Positions 8,130 to 17,653 of a stretch of DNA of 64,000 nucleotides are shown piece after piece. A program made the position numbers and the translations under genes. The notes below the pieces were generated by a model. That model was not told the origin of the DNA, searched no databases, and worked only from the letters and a program-made list of their open reading frames with translations. Position 1 is the stretch's first letter. Each line of letters opens with the position of its first letter. Origin of the DNA: Actinocrispum wychmicini (lineage in GTDB: Bacteria > Actinomycetota > Actinomycetes > Mycobacteriales > Pseudonocardiaceae); the NCBI RefSeq assembly GCF_004345645.1, contig NZ_SLWS01000002.1:1-64000 (forward strand), in the 5' to 3' direction.

Positions 8130-9293
8130 GTGGACGTTTCGGATACCGGCCCGCAGCGTCACCCCGCGGAGAGTCCACACCCGGTCGGCGACGCCTTGCC
8201 GGTCGTGCCGAGGCTCTTGCAGGTGAGCGCCGCACTGGGCTGGCGGTTGTTGGTGGTCGCCGGCGCCCTGTACGTGATCGGTTTCGTCGCCGGCTATCTC
8301 GGCGCGGTGATCGTCCCGATCGCCATCGCCCTGCTGCTGGCCGCCCTGCTCGCACCTGCCGTCGGATACCTGGTCAACCATCGAGTACCCCGACCGCTGG
8401 CCGTCGTCGTGGTCCTCATCGGCGGCCTCGCGGTACTCGGCGGGTTGCTCACGTTCGTGATCATCACCTTTGTCAACGGCCTGCCGGCCCTGCGAGTCCA
8501 GCTCGGCACCAGCCTCGACACCGTCGGGAAATGGCTCACCACCGGCCCGTTGCATCTGAGTGCCGAGCAAGTACGAACCGTCGTCGACAACCTGCTCACC
8601 ACCGTGACCAACACCCAGACCGGCATCACCTCGGGAGCCCTGACCACCGCCGCGACCATCGGCGAGGCCCTCGGTCAGATGCTGCTGATCCTGTTCGTGC
8701 TCATCTTCCTGCTGTCCGACGGATCCCGGATCTGGGCGTTCCTGCTACGCGCCGCCCCGCACCGGGTCCACGCCCGGATCGACGTCGCCGGCCGCCGCGC
8801 CCTGGCCAGCTACGTGCGAGCGACGGTCGCGGTGGCCACAGTCGACGCGGTCGGCACCGGGACCGGCCTGGTCATCCTCGGTGTTCCGTTGGCGATCCCG
8901 CTGGCCGCACTGGTCTTCCTCGGCGCGTTCATCCCGATCGTCGGCGGGATACTCGCCGGCGGCATCGCCGTGCTGATCGCCCCGGTCGCCAACGGACCGG
9001 TGCAGGCGCTGGTACTGCTGGGCATCGTCATCGGCGTCCAGCAACTGGAGGCCCACGTACTGCAACCCCTGCTGCTGGGACGAGCCGTCCAACTCCACCC
9101 ACTCGCCGTGGTACTCGCCATCGCGGTCGGCCTGGTCGCGGCCGGCATCCCCGGCGCACTGCTCGCCGTCCCGCTGCTCGCGGTGCTCAACTCAGGTATC
9201 CGCTCTCTGCGCAACGAAACCGCCGACCAAACCGAGGTCGAGGCATCCGGCCGTGAGCCGGCCGCGCTCACAAATAAACCGGGCCACCCGTGA
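8130..9293 (+). CDS. AI-2E family membrane transporter
   Basis: 387 aa from GTG 8130 with GAGAGG upstream; the frame is open further 5' but has no start signal. Layout typical of the AI-2E (UPF0118) family: two or three N-terminal helices (about 35-95), a soluble segment (L-R-V-Q-L-G-T-S ... L-S-A-E-Q-V-R-T-V), then a C-terminal block of five helices including V-F-L-G-A-F-I-P-I-V-G-G and I-V-I-G-V-Q-Q-L-E-A-H-V-L-Q-P-L, the family hallmark. Members export autoinducer-2-like solutes or exchange Na+/H+; the substrate here is unknown. Chromosomal-type gene, followed by a strong terminator hairpin. Confidence 0.9.
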   Translation: MDVSDTGPQRHPAESPHPVGDALPVVPRLLQVSAALGWRLLVVAGALYVIGFVAGYLGAVIVPIAIALLLAALLAPAVGYLVNHRVPRPLAVVVVLIGGLAVLGGLLTFVIITFVNGLPALRVQLGTSLDTVGKWLTTGPLHLSAEQVRTVVDNLLTTVTNTQTGITSGALTTAATIGEALGQMLLILFVLIFLLSDGSRIWAFLLRAAPHRVHARIDVAGRRALASYVRATVAVATVDAVGTGTGLVILGVPLAIPLAALVFLGAFIPIVGGILAGGIAVLIAPVANGPVQALVLLGIVIGVQQLEAHVLQPLLLGRAVQLHPLAVVLAIAVGLVAAGIPGALLAVPLLAVLNSGIRSLRNETADQTEVEASGREPAALTNKPGHP

Positions 9294-9308
9294 AGACGGG
9301 CGGCCCGG
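9279..9308. terminator. Bidirectional terminator hairpin
   Basis: A 12-bp stem CCGGGCCACCCG / CGGGCGGCCCGG with one A-C mismatch and a 6-nt loop overlaps the AI-2E stop codon. It separates that gene from the convergent beta-helix gene ending at 9331. Confidence 0.75.
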
Positions 9309-9330
9309 CCTGTTCATTCGGCTTTCCCTG

Positions 9331-10083
9331 TTATCCGATACAACCCGGAACAGGAGACGGACTGCTGACACAATTCGTCGGGGTGTTGGCCGTCACCGTG
9401 GAGGTGTTGAGTGTCGCCGAGCCGGCGACGTAGTAGATCCCACCGGGATTCACGACCGAGGAGTTGAGCGTTACCATGCTGCTGGTGATCGTGAGCGTCC
9501 CGTTGACGCTCGCGATGCCGCCGGCCTGGTGGGCGGTGTTGGACTTGACGGTACTGCTGGTGAACGTCGCGGCCGCCGGCGTACCGGTGCTGTAGACGGC
9601 ACCGCCGAGACCGTCCGCGGCGTTGCCGGACAGCTGACTGCCGGTGAGGGTGACCGCACCGAAGTTGAGGATCCCACCGCCGTTGTTGTGGCCTGTCGCC
9701 GCGGCGTGGCCGCCGCTGACGGTGACCGCCTTGAGCGTGATTCCGCCCGTGGGCCCGACCTGGGCGATCCGGAACGCCGACGCCGTACCGGCGCGGGTGA
9801 TGGTGTTGGCGTTGCCCTCGAAGGTGATAGGTGTGGTGATGACCGGGAGCCCGGCAGGGCCGTTCACACCGTCGCTGCCATGGCTGGCCGTGAGGGTGTA
9901 CGTGCAGCCCGGGGTCAGGGTCACTGTCCCACCGCCGGCCGCGTTGGCCGCCGTCACCGCCGTGACGAGGGATGTCTCGTCACATGCGACTGCCGCCTCG
10001 GCGGTCGCGGGTACGAGCAGGGCCGTGCCGGTGGCAAGAGTTGCCGTTCCGGCAAAGGCGAGAATTGTGCGACTGTATCGCAT
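9331..10083 (-). CDS. Secreted parallel beta-helix repeat protein
   Basis: 250 aa from ATG 10083 (M-R-Y-S-R-T). Residues 1-33 form a Sec signal peptide with R-Y-S-R, a hydrophobic core and A-T-A-E-A cleavage region. The mature part is Thr/Ser/Asn/Gly-rich with repeated G-G-x-(I/V) turns such as N-G-G-G-I-L-N-F, G-L-G-G-A-V-Y-S and Q-A-G-G-I-A-S. These form the right-handed beta-helix pattern shared with polymorphic membrane protein-like and adhesin-like proteins. Three cysteines (two near the ends) may form disulfides. No catalytic residues identified; probably a surface or extracellular protein. Confidence 0.75.
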   Translation of the reverse strand: MRYSRTILAFAGTATLATGTALLVPATAEAAVACDETSLVTAVTAANAAGGGTVTLTPGCTYTLTASHGSDGVNGPAGLPVITTPITFEGNANTITRAGTASAFRIAQVGPTGGITLKAVTVSGGHAAATGHNNGGGILNFGAVTLTGSQLSGNAADGLGGAVYSTGTPAAATFTSSTVKSNTAHQAGGIASVNGTLTITSSMVTLNSSVVNPGGIYYVAGSATLNTSTVTANTPTNCVSSPSPVPGCIG

Positions 10084-10493
10084 GAGGACTTTCTTGGAAC
10101 TGAGACCGATGGTGGTCGAGCGCAAAACTCGAACGTCCCGCAGGAGCGGTCACCGGCGGTCAGGAACAACCATCTCGAACACTACACCGGTTGACCCGGC
10201 GTGCCGGATATGTGACCAATTCGACCCGATTCAAACTCAGGCCGGCCCGGCAATTCTGGATCACCCGATAATGCTCGACGGTCCCCGTCCGAGAACTCGG
10301 CGCCGCTCGTGTCCAATGCGGGTCTATACTGGTGCTGTCACGGCATTGCTCCTTCCGCGATCGGGCTCGGAACACCGTCCGGTGGACGAAGGACCGCTCC
10401 AGACCCTGGCGGCGCATGAGTCACCGCTGTCGCGCCCATGAGTGGTCTACCGCGGAGGAGACATCGGCCATGGTCAACATCAATGCCGCTTAG
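10084..10493. other. Intergenic stretch upstream of the beta-helix gene
   Basis: No gene supported. It should hold the promoter of the minus-strand beta-helix gene. On the plus strand a TATACT box at about 10325 resembles a -10 element, but no gene starts downstream. The right end abuts the IS4-type relic. Confidence 0.35.
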
Positions 10494-10850
10494 TTAAGCG
10501 ATCTTGCCGAAGATGTGCAGTTCAGGGGGTTGGTCGTAGCGGGTGCCGGTGTGGCTGGGACGTTTGGTCAGCTTGTCGCCAACCTGAATTCGTTTGACCA
10601 CGCGGGGATACGAGCGTTGCCGACGTCCCCGGGTGCGGCGTTGCCGGATCTCGTCACAGGTCTCGATGATCGCGTTCGTCAGGCGGTGAGGGGGAAAAAC
10701 CCGCCTGGTTGGTGACCTGGCGGCGGACGGCGTTGAGGCTGCGGACGAACGACAACTCGTCCACGTCCAGGCCGTCATCGGCGTCCATATCGTCCGCGGC
10801 CTCGTGCATGAGATCCCGCACCGCGTAGTGCTGTGCGTGCCGAAAAACTA
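10494..10850 (-). pseudogene. C-terminal relic of an IS4-type transposase
   Basis: The minus strand encodes T-N-A-I-I-E-T-C-D-E-I-R-Q-R-R-T-R-G, R-R-Q-R-S-Y-P-R-V-V-K-R and K-R-P-S-H-x-G-T-R. This is the characteristic C-terminal end of actinobacterial IS4-family transposases. The part upstream of about 10710 continues in another frame (V-R-S-L-N-A-V-R-R-Q-V), so the reading frame is broken. Only about 110 residues remain, with no catalytic domain. Decayed insertion sequence. Confidence 0.6.
10831..10846. repeat. 16-bp copy of the IS end found at 20680-20695
   Basis: CTGTGCGTGCCGAAAA at 10831-10846 is identical to 20680-20695, where it forms one end of the IS carrying the 366-aa transposase. 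No transposase accompanies it here. It may be a solo IS end left by a deletion or a related element. Confidence 0.5.
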
Positions 10851-10908
10851 GGTCCGTGCTGTGAGCTGGGACTTCGCCGACAGGGTGCCGGGGATCCGGC
10901 GTCAGTCC

Positions 10909-10951
10909 TGAACATGTTCAAATAGTTGGCCGCGACTCTTGAACATGTTCA
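10909..10951. promoter_or_regulatory. Two identical 12-bp palindromes TGAACATGTTCA
   Basis: TGAACATGTTCA occurs at 10909-10920 and 10940-10951, 31 bp centre to centre (about three helical turns). This is the arrangement expected of a dimeric regulator (TetR- or MarR-like) bound twice on one face. It differs from the actinobacterial SOS box, which has four bases between GAAC and GTTC. No intact gene lies beside it: an IS begins 14 bp to the right and a transposase relic lies to the left. It is probably an orphaned operator. Confidence 0.6.
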
Positions 10952-10964
10952 GTTTGACCTTCGT

Positions 10965-12152
<1,188 letters not shown>

Positions 12153-12209
12153 GGTAGAGCGTCGACTTGGGCCTGCGACTGCTCGTCGGTGGTGACTTCG
12201 TACACGCGG

Positions 12210-12545
12210 TTACAGGCCCAGGCGTGCCTTGGTCTCAGACACAGGCTCGTCGTCGGGGACCCGCTGCCCGGTGAGCCTGCCCGCGGCCCGCCGGTACATC
12301 GCCCGGTGCCCTTCAGGTCCAGCTGCGGCGGTGAGCTGCGCGACCGTCCGCCAGTCCTCAAGGGTCTCCAGGACAGGGGCCAGGTCAAGCGTATCGGCGG
12401 CGATGGCCAGAGCCGCGCGCCAGTCCCGTGCGAACTCCTCGGCCTCCTCCGGAATGAGGGCAGCGCGCACCTCGGCGGCGGTGGCGTTGGCGAACGGCGG
12501 TCCGCTCCGGCCGTGCCGAGGTTGAGGAGCTGCTGCGGCAGTCAC
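12210..12545 (-). CDS. DUF6247 family protein (antitoxin-like)
   Basis: 111 aa from GTG 12545. It contains the DUF6247 pattern A-A-E-V-R-A-A-L-I-P-E-E-A-E-E-F, A-L-A-I-A-A-D-T-L-D-L-A-P-V-L-E-T-L-E-D-W-R, and a C-terminus with G-Q-R-V-P-D-D-E-P-V. Such genes usually precede a small toxin-like gene, and a remnant of one starts 4 bp downstream, destroyed by an IS. A surviving antitoxin without its toxin is viable. A longer reading to 12602 would run through transposase debris and is not supported. Confidence 0.65.
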   Translation of the reverse strand: MTAAAAPQPRHGRSGPPFANATAAEVRAALIPEEAEEFARDWRAALAIAADTLDLAPVLETLEDWRTVAQLTAAAGPEGHRAMYRRAAGRLTGQRVPDDEPVSETKARLGL

Positions 12546-12549
12546 ACGC

Positions 12550-12669
12550 AAACCATAACCCATCGCTCTGGTGACTGCGCCCGGCGTTCTGAAAGGCGGC
12601 ATAGACGTCGAGCACGTCGCGTAGGTGACGTTCCCGGTGATGAGGCCCCGGTCGAAACCGCGCTACCAA
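12550..12669 (-). pseudogene. Short relic of an IS transposase C-terminus
   Basis: On the minus strand the reading R-E-R-H-L-R-D-V-L-D-V-Y and N-A-G-R-S-H-Q matches the corresponding segment of the 356-aa transposase ([12 protein letters not shown] ... N-A-G-R-S-H-Q). About 40 codons remain, without catalytic core. It lies between the DUF6247 gene and the DUF2637 gene. Confidence 0.6.
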
Positions 12670-12690
12670 ATGTCATCCACGCAGATCAGG
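12669..12690. repeat. 22-bp sequence shared with 16466-16487 (probable IS end)
   Basis: The 22-mer starting AATGTCATCCACGCAG at 12669 recurs at 16466 with one mismatch. At 16466 it lies directly behind a transposase stop codon. Here it covers the stop codon of the DUF2637 gene, so the last residues of that protein may derive from an IS end. Confidence 0.55.
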
Positions 12691-13794
12691 GGCGAGCGCT
12701 GCGAGATCGGACCTGCCCAACGCCCCAGCACCACACACCGCCACTCGGTCCTCGGCACGAATGACTCGACACCACTCGCGGGACCGCGCCGCACCCAGCC
12801 GCAACCGCTTGCGCAGAGTCTCCGCAGAGATCGGCCGACCAGTCCTCACCCAATGCTCGCGATTGAGCCGAACCGCCTCGGAGAACCGACCCCGATCAGC
12901 CCGCCCCACCGGCAACTGAGGTACCGCCTCGCGCTCAACCTGCCGCGACGACTCCGCCACTACATGAACCGTCGACTGCTCTGTGGTGCTCTCCGAGTGA
13001 GCGCCGGGCGCCGGGGTCAACGGCGCCGATGGCATCTCCGCAACAGCGCCCTCAGCCTGGACCGCAGCGAGCACACGCGCACACGCATCGCTCGCGTGGA
13101 CACCGGCACGCAGCAACCACACCACATCCGCCGGAGCCAGTCGCCGCCACCGCCGACCGTAACGCCTCCGAAGCAGAGCGATCACCCGACGCAACTCCAA
13201 CTCTGTGTCGACTGCCTGGCGATAGCTGGTCAGCTGCCACAACACCATCCGCCGCCACAACAACCACGTCCGCCATGGCGCCAACGCCCATCGAACCAAT
13301 GGGATCGCGTCGCGCAACGTGTTGTTGGCCTGGCCTATCCGCCGAAGCAGTACCGTACGGCCTGCTTCGACGATCGCCAGCAGCATCAACGGGGCCGCCG
13401 AATGCAACCCAACCGCGATCCAGTCCGGCCATCCGCCCGCCGCGTTCGCAGCGATCGTGCCAACCGACAGCACACGAACGAGTTGCCGCAGCCACCCGAC
13501 CGGCGCGCCGATCCAAGCCAGCACCACCACAGCGATCAAGCCACCGTCGATACCGGCCGGCACCCAGTCTGCCAACGGCACACCCTGCCGCGCAGCCAAC
13601 TCAGACACCGTCACATACGAACCTGCCAACCCATAACCGGCTACCACCACACCCAGAACCACCGCCGCAGCCACAGCTGCGAGCTGTCCCGAACTCAACC
13701 TGCGCACACGTTCCCCCGCCGAGAACTCGTCCGATGAGGACATCATTGCTGAGATTCCTCCCGCAGTCGTGGCTGCCGCTGCCACCATGCTCAT
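12673..13794 (-). CDS. DUF2637 membrane protein of an integrative element
   Basis: 373 aa from ATG 13794, preceded by GGAGGG; the open frame extends to 14241 but crosses a tRNA fragment and is not credible. Residues 25-155 contain four membrane helices with the DUF2637 layout (V-P-A-G-I-D-G-G-L-I-A-V-V-V-L-A-W; L-H-S-A-A-P-L-M-L-L-A-I-V-E-A-G). A long cytoplasmic part follows with an Arg-rich linker and a C-terminal winged-helix-like segment (R-P-I-S-A-E-T-L-R-K-R-L-R-L-G-A). DUF2637 proteins are common next to transfer genes of AICEs and plasmids, with an unknown role in transfer or spread. The C-terminal end coincides with an IS-end-like repeat and may be altered. Confidence 0.75.
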   Translation of the reverse strand: MSMVAAAATTAGGISAMMSSSDEFSAGERVRRLSSGQLAAVAAAVVLGVVVAGYGLAGSYVTVSELAARQGVPLADWVPAGIDGGLIAVVVLAWIGAPVGWLRQLVRVLSVGTIAANAAGGWPDWIAVGLHSAAPLMLLAIVEAGRTVLLRRIGQANNTLRDAIPLVRWALAPWRTWLLWRRMVLWQLTSYRQAVDTELELRRVIALLRRRYGRRWRRLAPADVVWLLRAGVHASDACARVLAAVQAEGAVAEMPSAPLTPAPGAHSESTTEQSTVHVVAESSRQVEREAVPQLPVGRADRGRFSEAVRLNREHWVRTGRPISAETLRKRLRLGAARSREWCRVIRAEDRVAVCGAGALGRSDLAALAPDLRG

Positions 13795-13972
13795 CACGAC
13801 CACCCTCCTGCCGGTGAACGATCCGACAGAACCCGGCACGTGCGAGCCCGAGGAGAGCCCGAGAGGACCGAAACAACACAACACCTCGCGACACGACCCG
13901 GCAAGCCACAATGGACACGACGTGCGAAAACACTGTAGAACACCATTATTCGTCACCACCTGACACGGCCTC

Positions 13973-14016
13973 CTCTTAACCAGCGGGTTCGGGGTTCGAG
14001 TCCCTGGCGGCGCACC
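13973..14016 (+). tRNA. 3' fragment of a tRNA-Lys(CTT) gene, probable att site
   Basis: From the anticodon loop (CTCTTAAC) through variable arm, T-stem/loop (GGTTCGAGTCC) to the acceptor strand GGCGGCGCACC the sequence matches the 3' half of actinomycete tRNA-Lys(CTT). The 5' half (acceptor GCGCCG, D-arm) is absent upstream, so it is not a functional tRNA. Such 3' copies are left as attR/attL by tRNA-integrating elements. A broken integrase gene lies 0.5 kb away. Confidence 0.75.
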
Positions 14017-14489
14017 CGAGAAAGTCGGCGGCGACCAGCCAATCCTCTCATCGTTGAGGATCATGCTGGTCGCCGTTGATCTATGGTGGGGCCGGCGGGT
14101 GGCCACGGTTGGCCGCCAACGCGTCCGTGATGCGCCGAGGTCGTCTTGCCAGACTTCGCATCCGACCTGCGACAATCCATTTCGCGCACGCAGCACCTCG
14201 CCTCGGTGCAGCTGTTCACTGAACGCGTTCAGAAGCCCCACCCTATATCGACGAACTCACGCTCCCAGCGCTTCGATCTCGCCGCCACGGCACGCCCGCG
14301 GCGTCACAGTCTGCCGCCCATCCGGGGACAACCGGCTGCTCAAGCTTGGAACAGCAGACCCCGTCCGCAGTCGCCATGTCATCTGCGGACTTCCTCGTCC
14401 GGTGGCCTGAACGTCGCTCAGCCAGACGCTTCTTCGGTTGTGGCAACAACTCCTCACATATGAGTTGGTCTTTCTGATCGATCTGCTCG
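14017..14489. other. Stretch without recognisable genes between att fragment and integrase
   Basis: No frame here shows family similarity or a good start. In AICEs the region between att and int is the attP arm with integrase and Xis binding sites; I see no clear repeat array. Confidence 0.35.
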
Positions 14490-15851
14490 CTACGCCACCT
14501 TCACCCGCGCCCGTGTCCGCGGCGGCATCACTATCGGCGTCACTCCGGCACGCGAGCGTCGGCGACCACGCCGGGGCCGACCTCGCAACTTGCGCGCCGT
14601 CCGTTGCGCAGCACGCAATACCAGATCTACGGCCGCTTCCGCCGCCTTGTGCGCCAAGCATGGCAACACACTGGTGTACGTGTCCGCGGTGAGCACGATG
14701 CTCGAATGTCCCAGCATGTCCTGCACCGTCTTCAGCTCGTTGCCCGCCGCCAGCGACAGACTAGCCGCACCATGCCGCAGATCATGCAACCTGATCGGCG
14801 GAAGCCCAGCCTGTGCCGCCACCTTCCGGAACGTGTGGGTCAGATAGCCTGGACTCAACGGATCACCATACTTGTTGACAAACAAGAACCCGTCAGCACG
14901 CCGTCCACGAGACGCTTACGCTCCTGCGCGTCACGCAAGCGCCGCAACACCGCCACCAGCACATGATCCAACGCGACCACGCGCACACTCGACTCCGTCT
15001 TCGGTGGACAGATCACAGTCTTGCCATTGTGATCCTGAACCCTGATGCGACACCATCAACACCCGCGCATCCAGATCGATGTCGCACCACCGCAACCCCG
15101 CCGCCTCACCGCGGCGCAGACCCAGCAACGCGACCAACAAAGTACAGCGGATACAAATGATGGCCACGGGCGTGGTCCAAGAACGCCGCAGTCTGCGCGA
15201 CCGTCCACACCGCCACCGACGGCCGCTCTCCAGTGGCCTGCCAGTGAGCGACCCGAGGTTCGGTCCACACCACCGCTCTCGGCCGACGCCCGGACGGCAA
15301 CTCCACCCACCGAGCCGGGTTCTGCTCGATCAGACCACGCCGGATCGCACCATTAATGCCACCCGCAGCACACCCCGAATACGCTGCAACGTCGCGGCCG
15401 ACAACGGTTTGCCCCGCGCGGTCGGCATCCGCATCAACGCTGCGAACATGGCTTGAATCTTGCCCACGGTCAAGTCCTTCAACACAATCCCACCCAGGTA
15501 CGGCTTGAGATAGTCCCGGACATGCTGCACATACAGACGGCGAGTCGACACAGCCAGCGACTGGCGGGTCTCAAGCCAGAGATCCAGCCACTGCCCCACC
15601 GTCACCACGCTGAGATCCGGATCCACATCCGCACCCAGCAGATAGTCGCGCGCCTGCTCAGCCGCAACACGCGTCCGAAACCCACCACGCCGCACCCGCT
15701 GCCGCGTCCCGTCCCGGCCAACCGGCAACTCGAACGAGAAATACCACGACCCATGCCCACGCTCACTCAACCGCGGACACCCTCGACCGAGGCGACGCCC
15801 GTCGACGCGACAACCACACCGTTTGCACACGTTTCCTCGCCTGTCCATCAT
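14490..15851 (-). pseudogene. Frameshifted tyrosine recombinase/integrase
   Basis: The pieces are collinear on the minus strand but in different frames. 15851-15330 is an N-terminal Arm/SAM-like part with a C-x2-C-x-C-like start and R-G-G-F-R-T-R. About 15306-15106 gives V-E-L-P-S-G-R-R-P-R. About 15167-14931 gives L-L-G-L-R-R-G-E-A-A-G-L-R-W, which holds catalytic Arg I. 14885-14490 gives H-D-L-R-H-G-A-A-S (H-x-x-R), M-L-G-H-S-S and T-A-D-T-Y with the Tyr nucleophile. At least three frameshifts separate the catalytic residues. With the nearby tRNA-Lys fragment it marks a dead integrative element. Confidence 0.85.
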
Positions 15852-16149
15852 GAGGTCCCTTCACATATCGATCTATGAGCCCTACCCACGGCGCTGCCAC
15901 TGAGCGTCGACCGGGCCGCATCACAGACCCCGCATCCAGATCGTCTACACACAACGCCCTGAACAACAGCCAAGTCGTTCCGCGCCAGCACACCTCATCT
16001 CACGTCAGATACGCCCGCAAGCAAACGATCCGAAGAGAACATCGAGAAATATCACCGATGTGAGTGACGGGCAGGGCCGCTCGCGCATGTCGAGACGCCG
16101 GGCCACGTCAGTGTCGCCATCACCACCGGTGCGGTTCACCGCGTGGCGT
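15852..16149. other. Intergenic stretch, no gene seen
   Basis: About 300 bp between the integrase relic and the DUF3558 fragment. No coding frame, RNA gene or clear repeat recognised. Confidence 0.35.
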
Positions 16150-16463
16150 CTACTTCCTGCCGGTGATCGTGGCCAGGACCTGTTCGGCGACCGCTGTCGT
16201 CGCCTTGCATGAGCCCTGCTCCCGAGGCGAGATGACGTTGTACTGGAGCACGTTGACGCCGACGTAGCTGGTGTCGGTGATGCCGATCGCGAGGTTGCAG
16301 AACTCCGGGGAACCCTGGCCGGTGTAGTAGATCACCGGATGGCCGGCCATCGTGTCCGGCTTCCAGTACTCGGGTGAGGCGCCCTGGGCGTGTTCGGTGA
16401 CCAGCTTCGCCAGGCCCCACTGCGGCTCAACGAAGGTGGTCACCCACAAGGTTGCGCCTGCCG
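16150..16463 (-). pseudogene. 3' fragment of a DUF3558 lipoprotein gene
   Basis: About 105 codons encode the C-terminal half of an actinobacterial DUF3558 protein: F-C-N-L-A-I-G-I-T-D-T-S-Y and C-K-A-T-T-A-V-A-E-Q-V-L-A-T-I with the paired cysteines typical of the family. The signal peptide/lipobox and the N-terminal half are missing. At the 5' edge lies the IS-end-like 22-mer and a transposase relic, so an IS insertion or deletion removed the start. Confidence 0.65.
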
Positions 16464-16465
16464 AG

Positions 16466-16600
16466 AATGTCATCCACGCAGGTCAGGCGGCATGGTGATA
16501 CTCGTTGAGAATGCCGCCCAAACGCGGGCGTCGACGGATGTCGACACGGGCGAGTTCGTCCTTATTGGTGATCAGCGCTGGCAGCGGCCGTAGTGGTTGG
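16466..16600 (-). mobile_element. IS remnant: transposase C-terminus and IS end
   Basis: The minus strand reads R-R-R-P-R-L-G-G-I-L-N-E-Y-H-H-A-A then stop at 16483. This is the same ending as both larger transposases in this window ([24 protein letters not shown]). The 22-bp shared sequence at 16466-16487 follows as the IS end. Nothing of the catalytic core remains. Confidence 0.65.
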
Positions 16601-16724
16601 GCGTTGGCGATATACCTGATGGACAACCCTGCCGGGTGATCATCGCAAGAGCAGGACAACGCTGACACCGCCCCAAGCCAACACCCATATCGCTATTCGA
16701 ACCCCTGGCTGGCCAAGCACGAGA

Positions 16725-17653
16725 TCAACTCCTGGGCGTCTTGTCGTCTCTGTGGGCCGAGGGGGTGTCGAAGTCGGGCGGCAGTTCGGGGATGGGGGCG
16801 AATTCGTTGGTGCGTGTATCGACGTAGAGGGTCAGGCGCCCGGGTAGACACACCGAACAGTCCGGGAAGACCATCACATAGCTAACCATCGCCAGATTGG
16901 CCAAGAACTGCGCGCGACCGGGAATGATCATCTCGCATTCCTCACCGGGTGCGGTGGCCGGGATCGGCAGCAGGGGTGGGACGAATGGGGTGCTCGCGGT
17001 TACCAGCGGCCCGACCGATACAGCATCCGGTCCCGCCAATGTGCGGTTCCGGTGTTCGCCAGCCGTTGCCGGAGCAGGAAGACGTGGTTCGATGGCAGGC
17101 CAACCGTGCGATCGGTGACATCGCCGGCGAACGCTTCGAGGTCGCTGGCGAGCGCGATCGAGTCGCCCGGCACAGGCACGCCGCGTCCCTCTGGGGTACC
17201 GCCGAGGCGCAGCAGCCGTTCGGCCTCAGTGAGCTGGTCGTATTGGTCGAAACCGATCTCCCGGACGATTTTCTGGTAGTCACGGAGCCAGCGTGGGCCG
17301 GCGAATTCCGCCAGCAACTGGTCGAAGCTACGCCACCATCGGCTGCGTGGCAGCCGCTCCGCCAGACTGAGCCACTGCCGTCGGCGGAACTCCGGTGTGT
17401 TCGACGGCGCGGCCGCCAGCACCGGTTCGTCCGGCCAGAGCGGCTCGACCTCGGCCTCGGACCGGCCACCGGCCAGCAGGGCCTCCGCCAGTGCCTCCCA
17501 GATCTCGGGCGGCAGGTCCGCTTCGCCCTTCTCGACCCTGCTGAGCCGTTGACGGCTCACCTCATCCTCGGGAAAGCCATGCGTTTCGAGCAGCTCGATG
17601 AACTTCTGCTGAGACATCGTCCCGCGCAACGCCTTCAAGTGCTGCCCCTTCAT
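16725..17653 (-). pseudogene. HTH + NBR1-Ig-like protein gene with a one-base frameshift
   Basis: Reading from ATG 17653 (overlapping the upstream stop, ATGA), the product has an N-terminal XRE-like helix-turn-helix (F-I-E-L-L-E-T-H-G-F ... S-R-Q-R-L-S-R-V-E-K-G). A helical middle follows, then the start of an NBR1-like Ig domain (R-L-A-N-T-G-T-A-H-W-R-D-R-M-L) and a stop at 17000. The rest of the Ig domain (P-L-V-T-A-S-T-P-F-V-P-P-L-L ... L-T-L-Y-V-D) continues to 16725 in the next frame. The shift sits at a GGG run near 17013; one extra G restores an open frame matching the paralogue upstream. Mutation, sequencing error or recoding are all possible. Confidence 0.65.

Noticed and set aside
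9253..10194. Plus-strand frame opposite the beta-helix gene
   Set aside because: Arg/Gly-rich translation without domains; the minus strand has a signal peptide and a beta-helix pattern.
10060..10440. A plus-strand gene after the TATACT box at 10325
   Set aside because: No start codon with ribosome site and no conserved frame follows; a lone -10-like box is not enough.
10909..10951. SOS/LexA boxes
   Set aside because: The half-sites GAAC and GTTC are separated by two bases, not the four of the actinobacterial LexA box.
13900..14016. Complete tRNA-Lys gene
   Set aside because: Only the 3' half from the anticodon loop is present; acceptor 5' strand and D-arm are missing upstream.
13795..14241. 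N-terminal extension of the DUF2637 protein by 149 codons
   Set aside because: The translation crosses the tRNA-Lys fragment (giving the typical G-T-R-T-P-N-P artefact), and a good ribosome site precedes ATG 13794.
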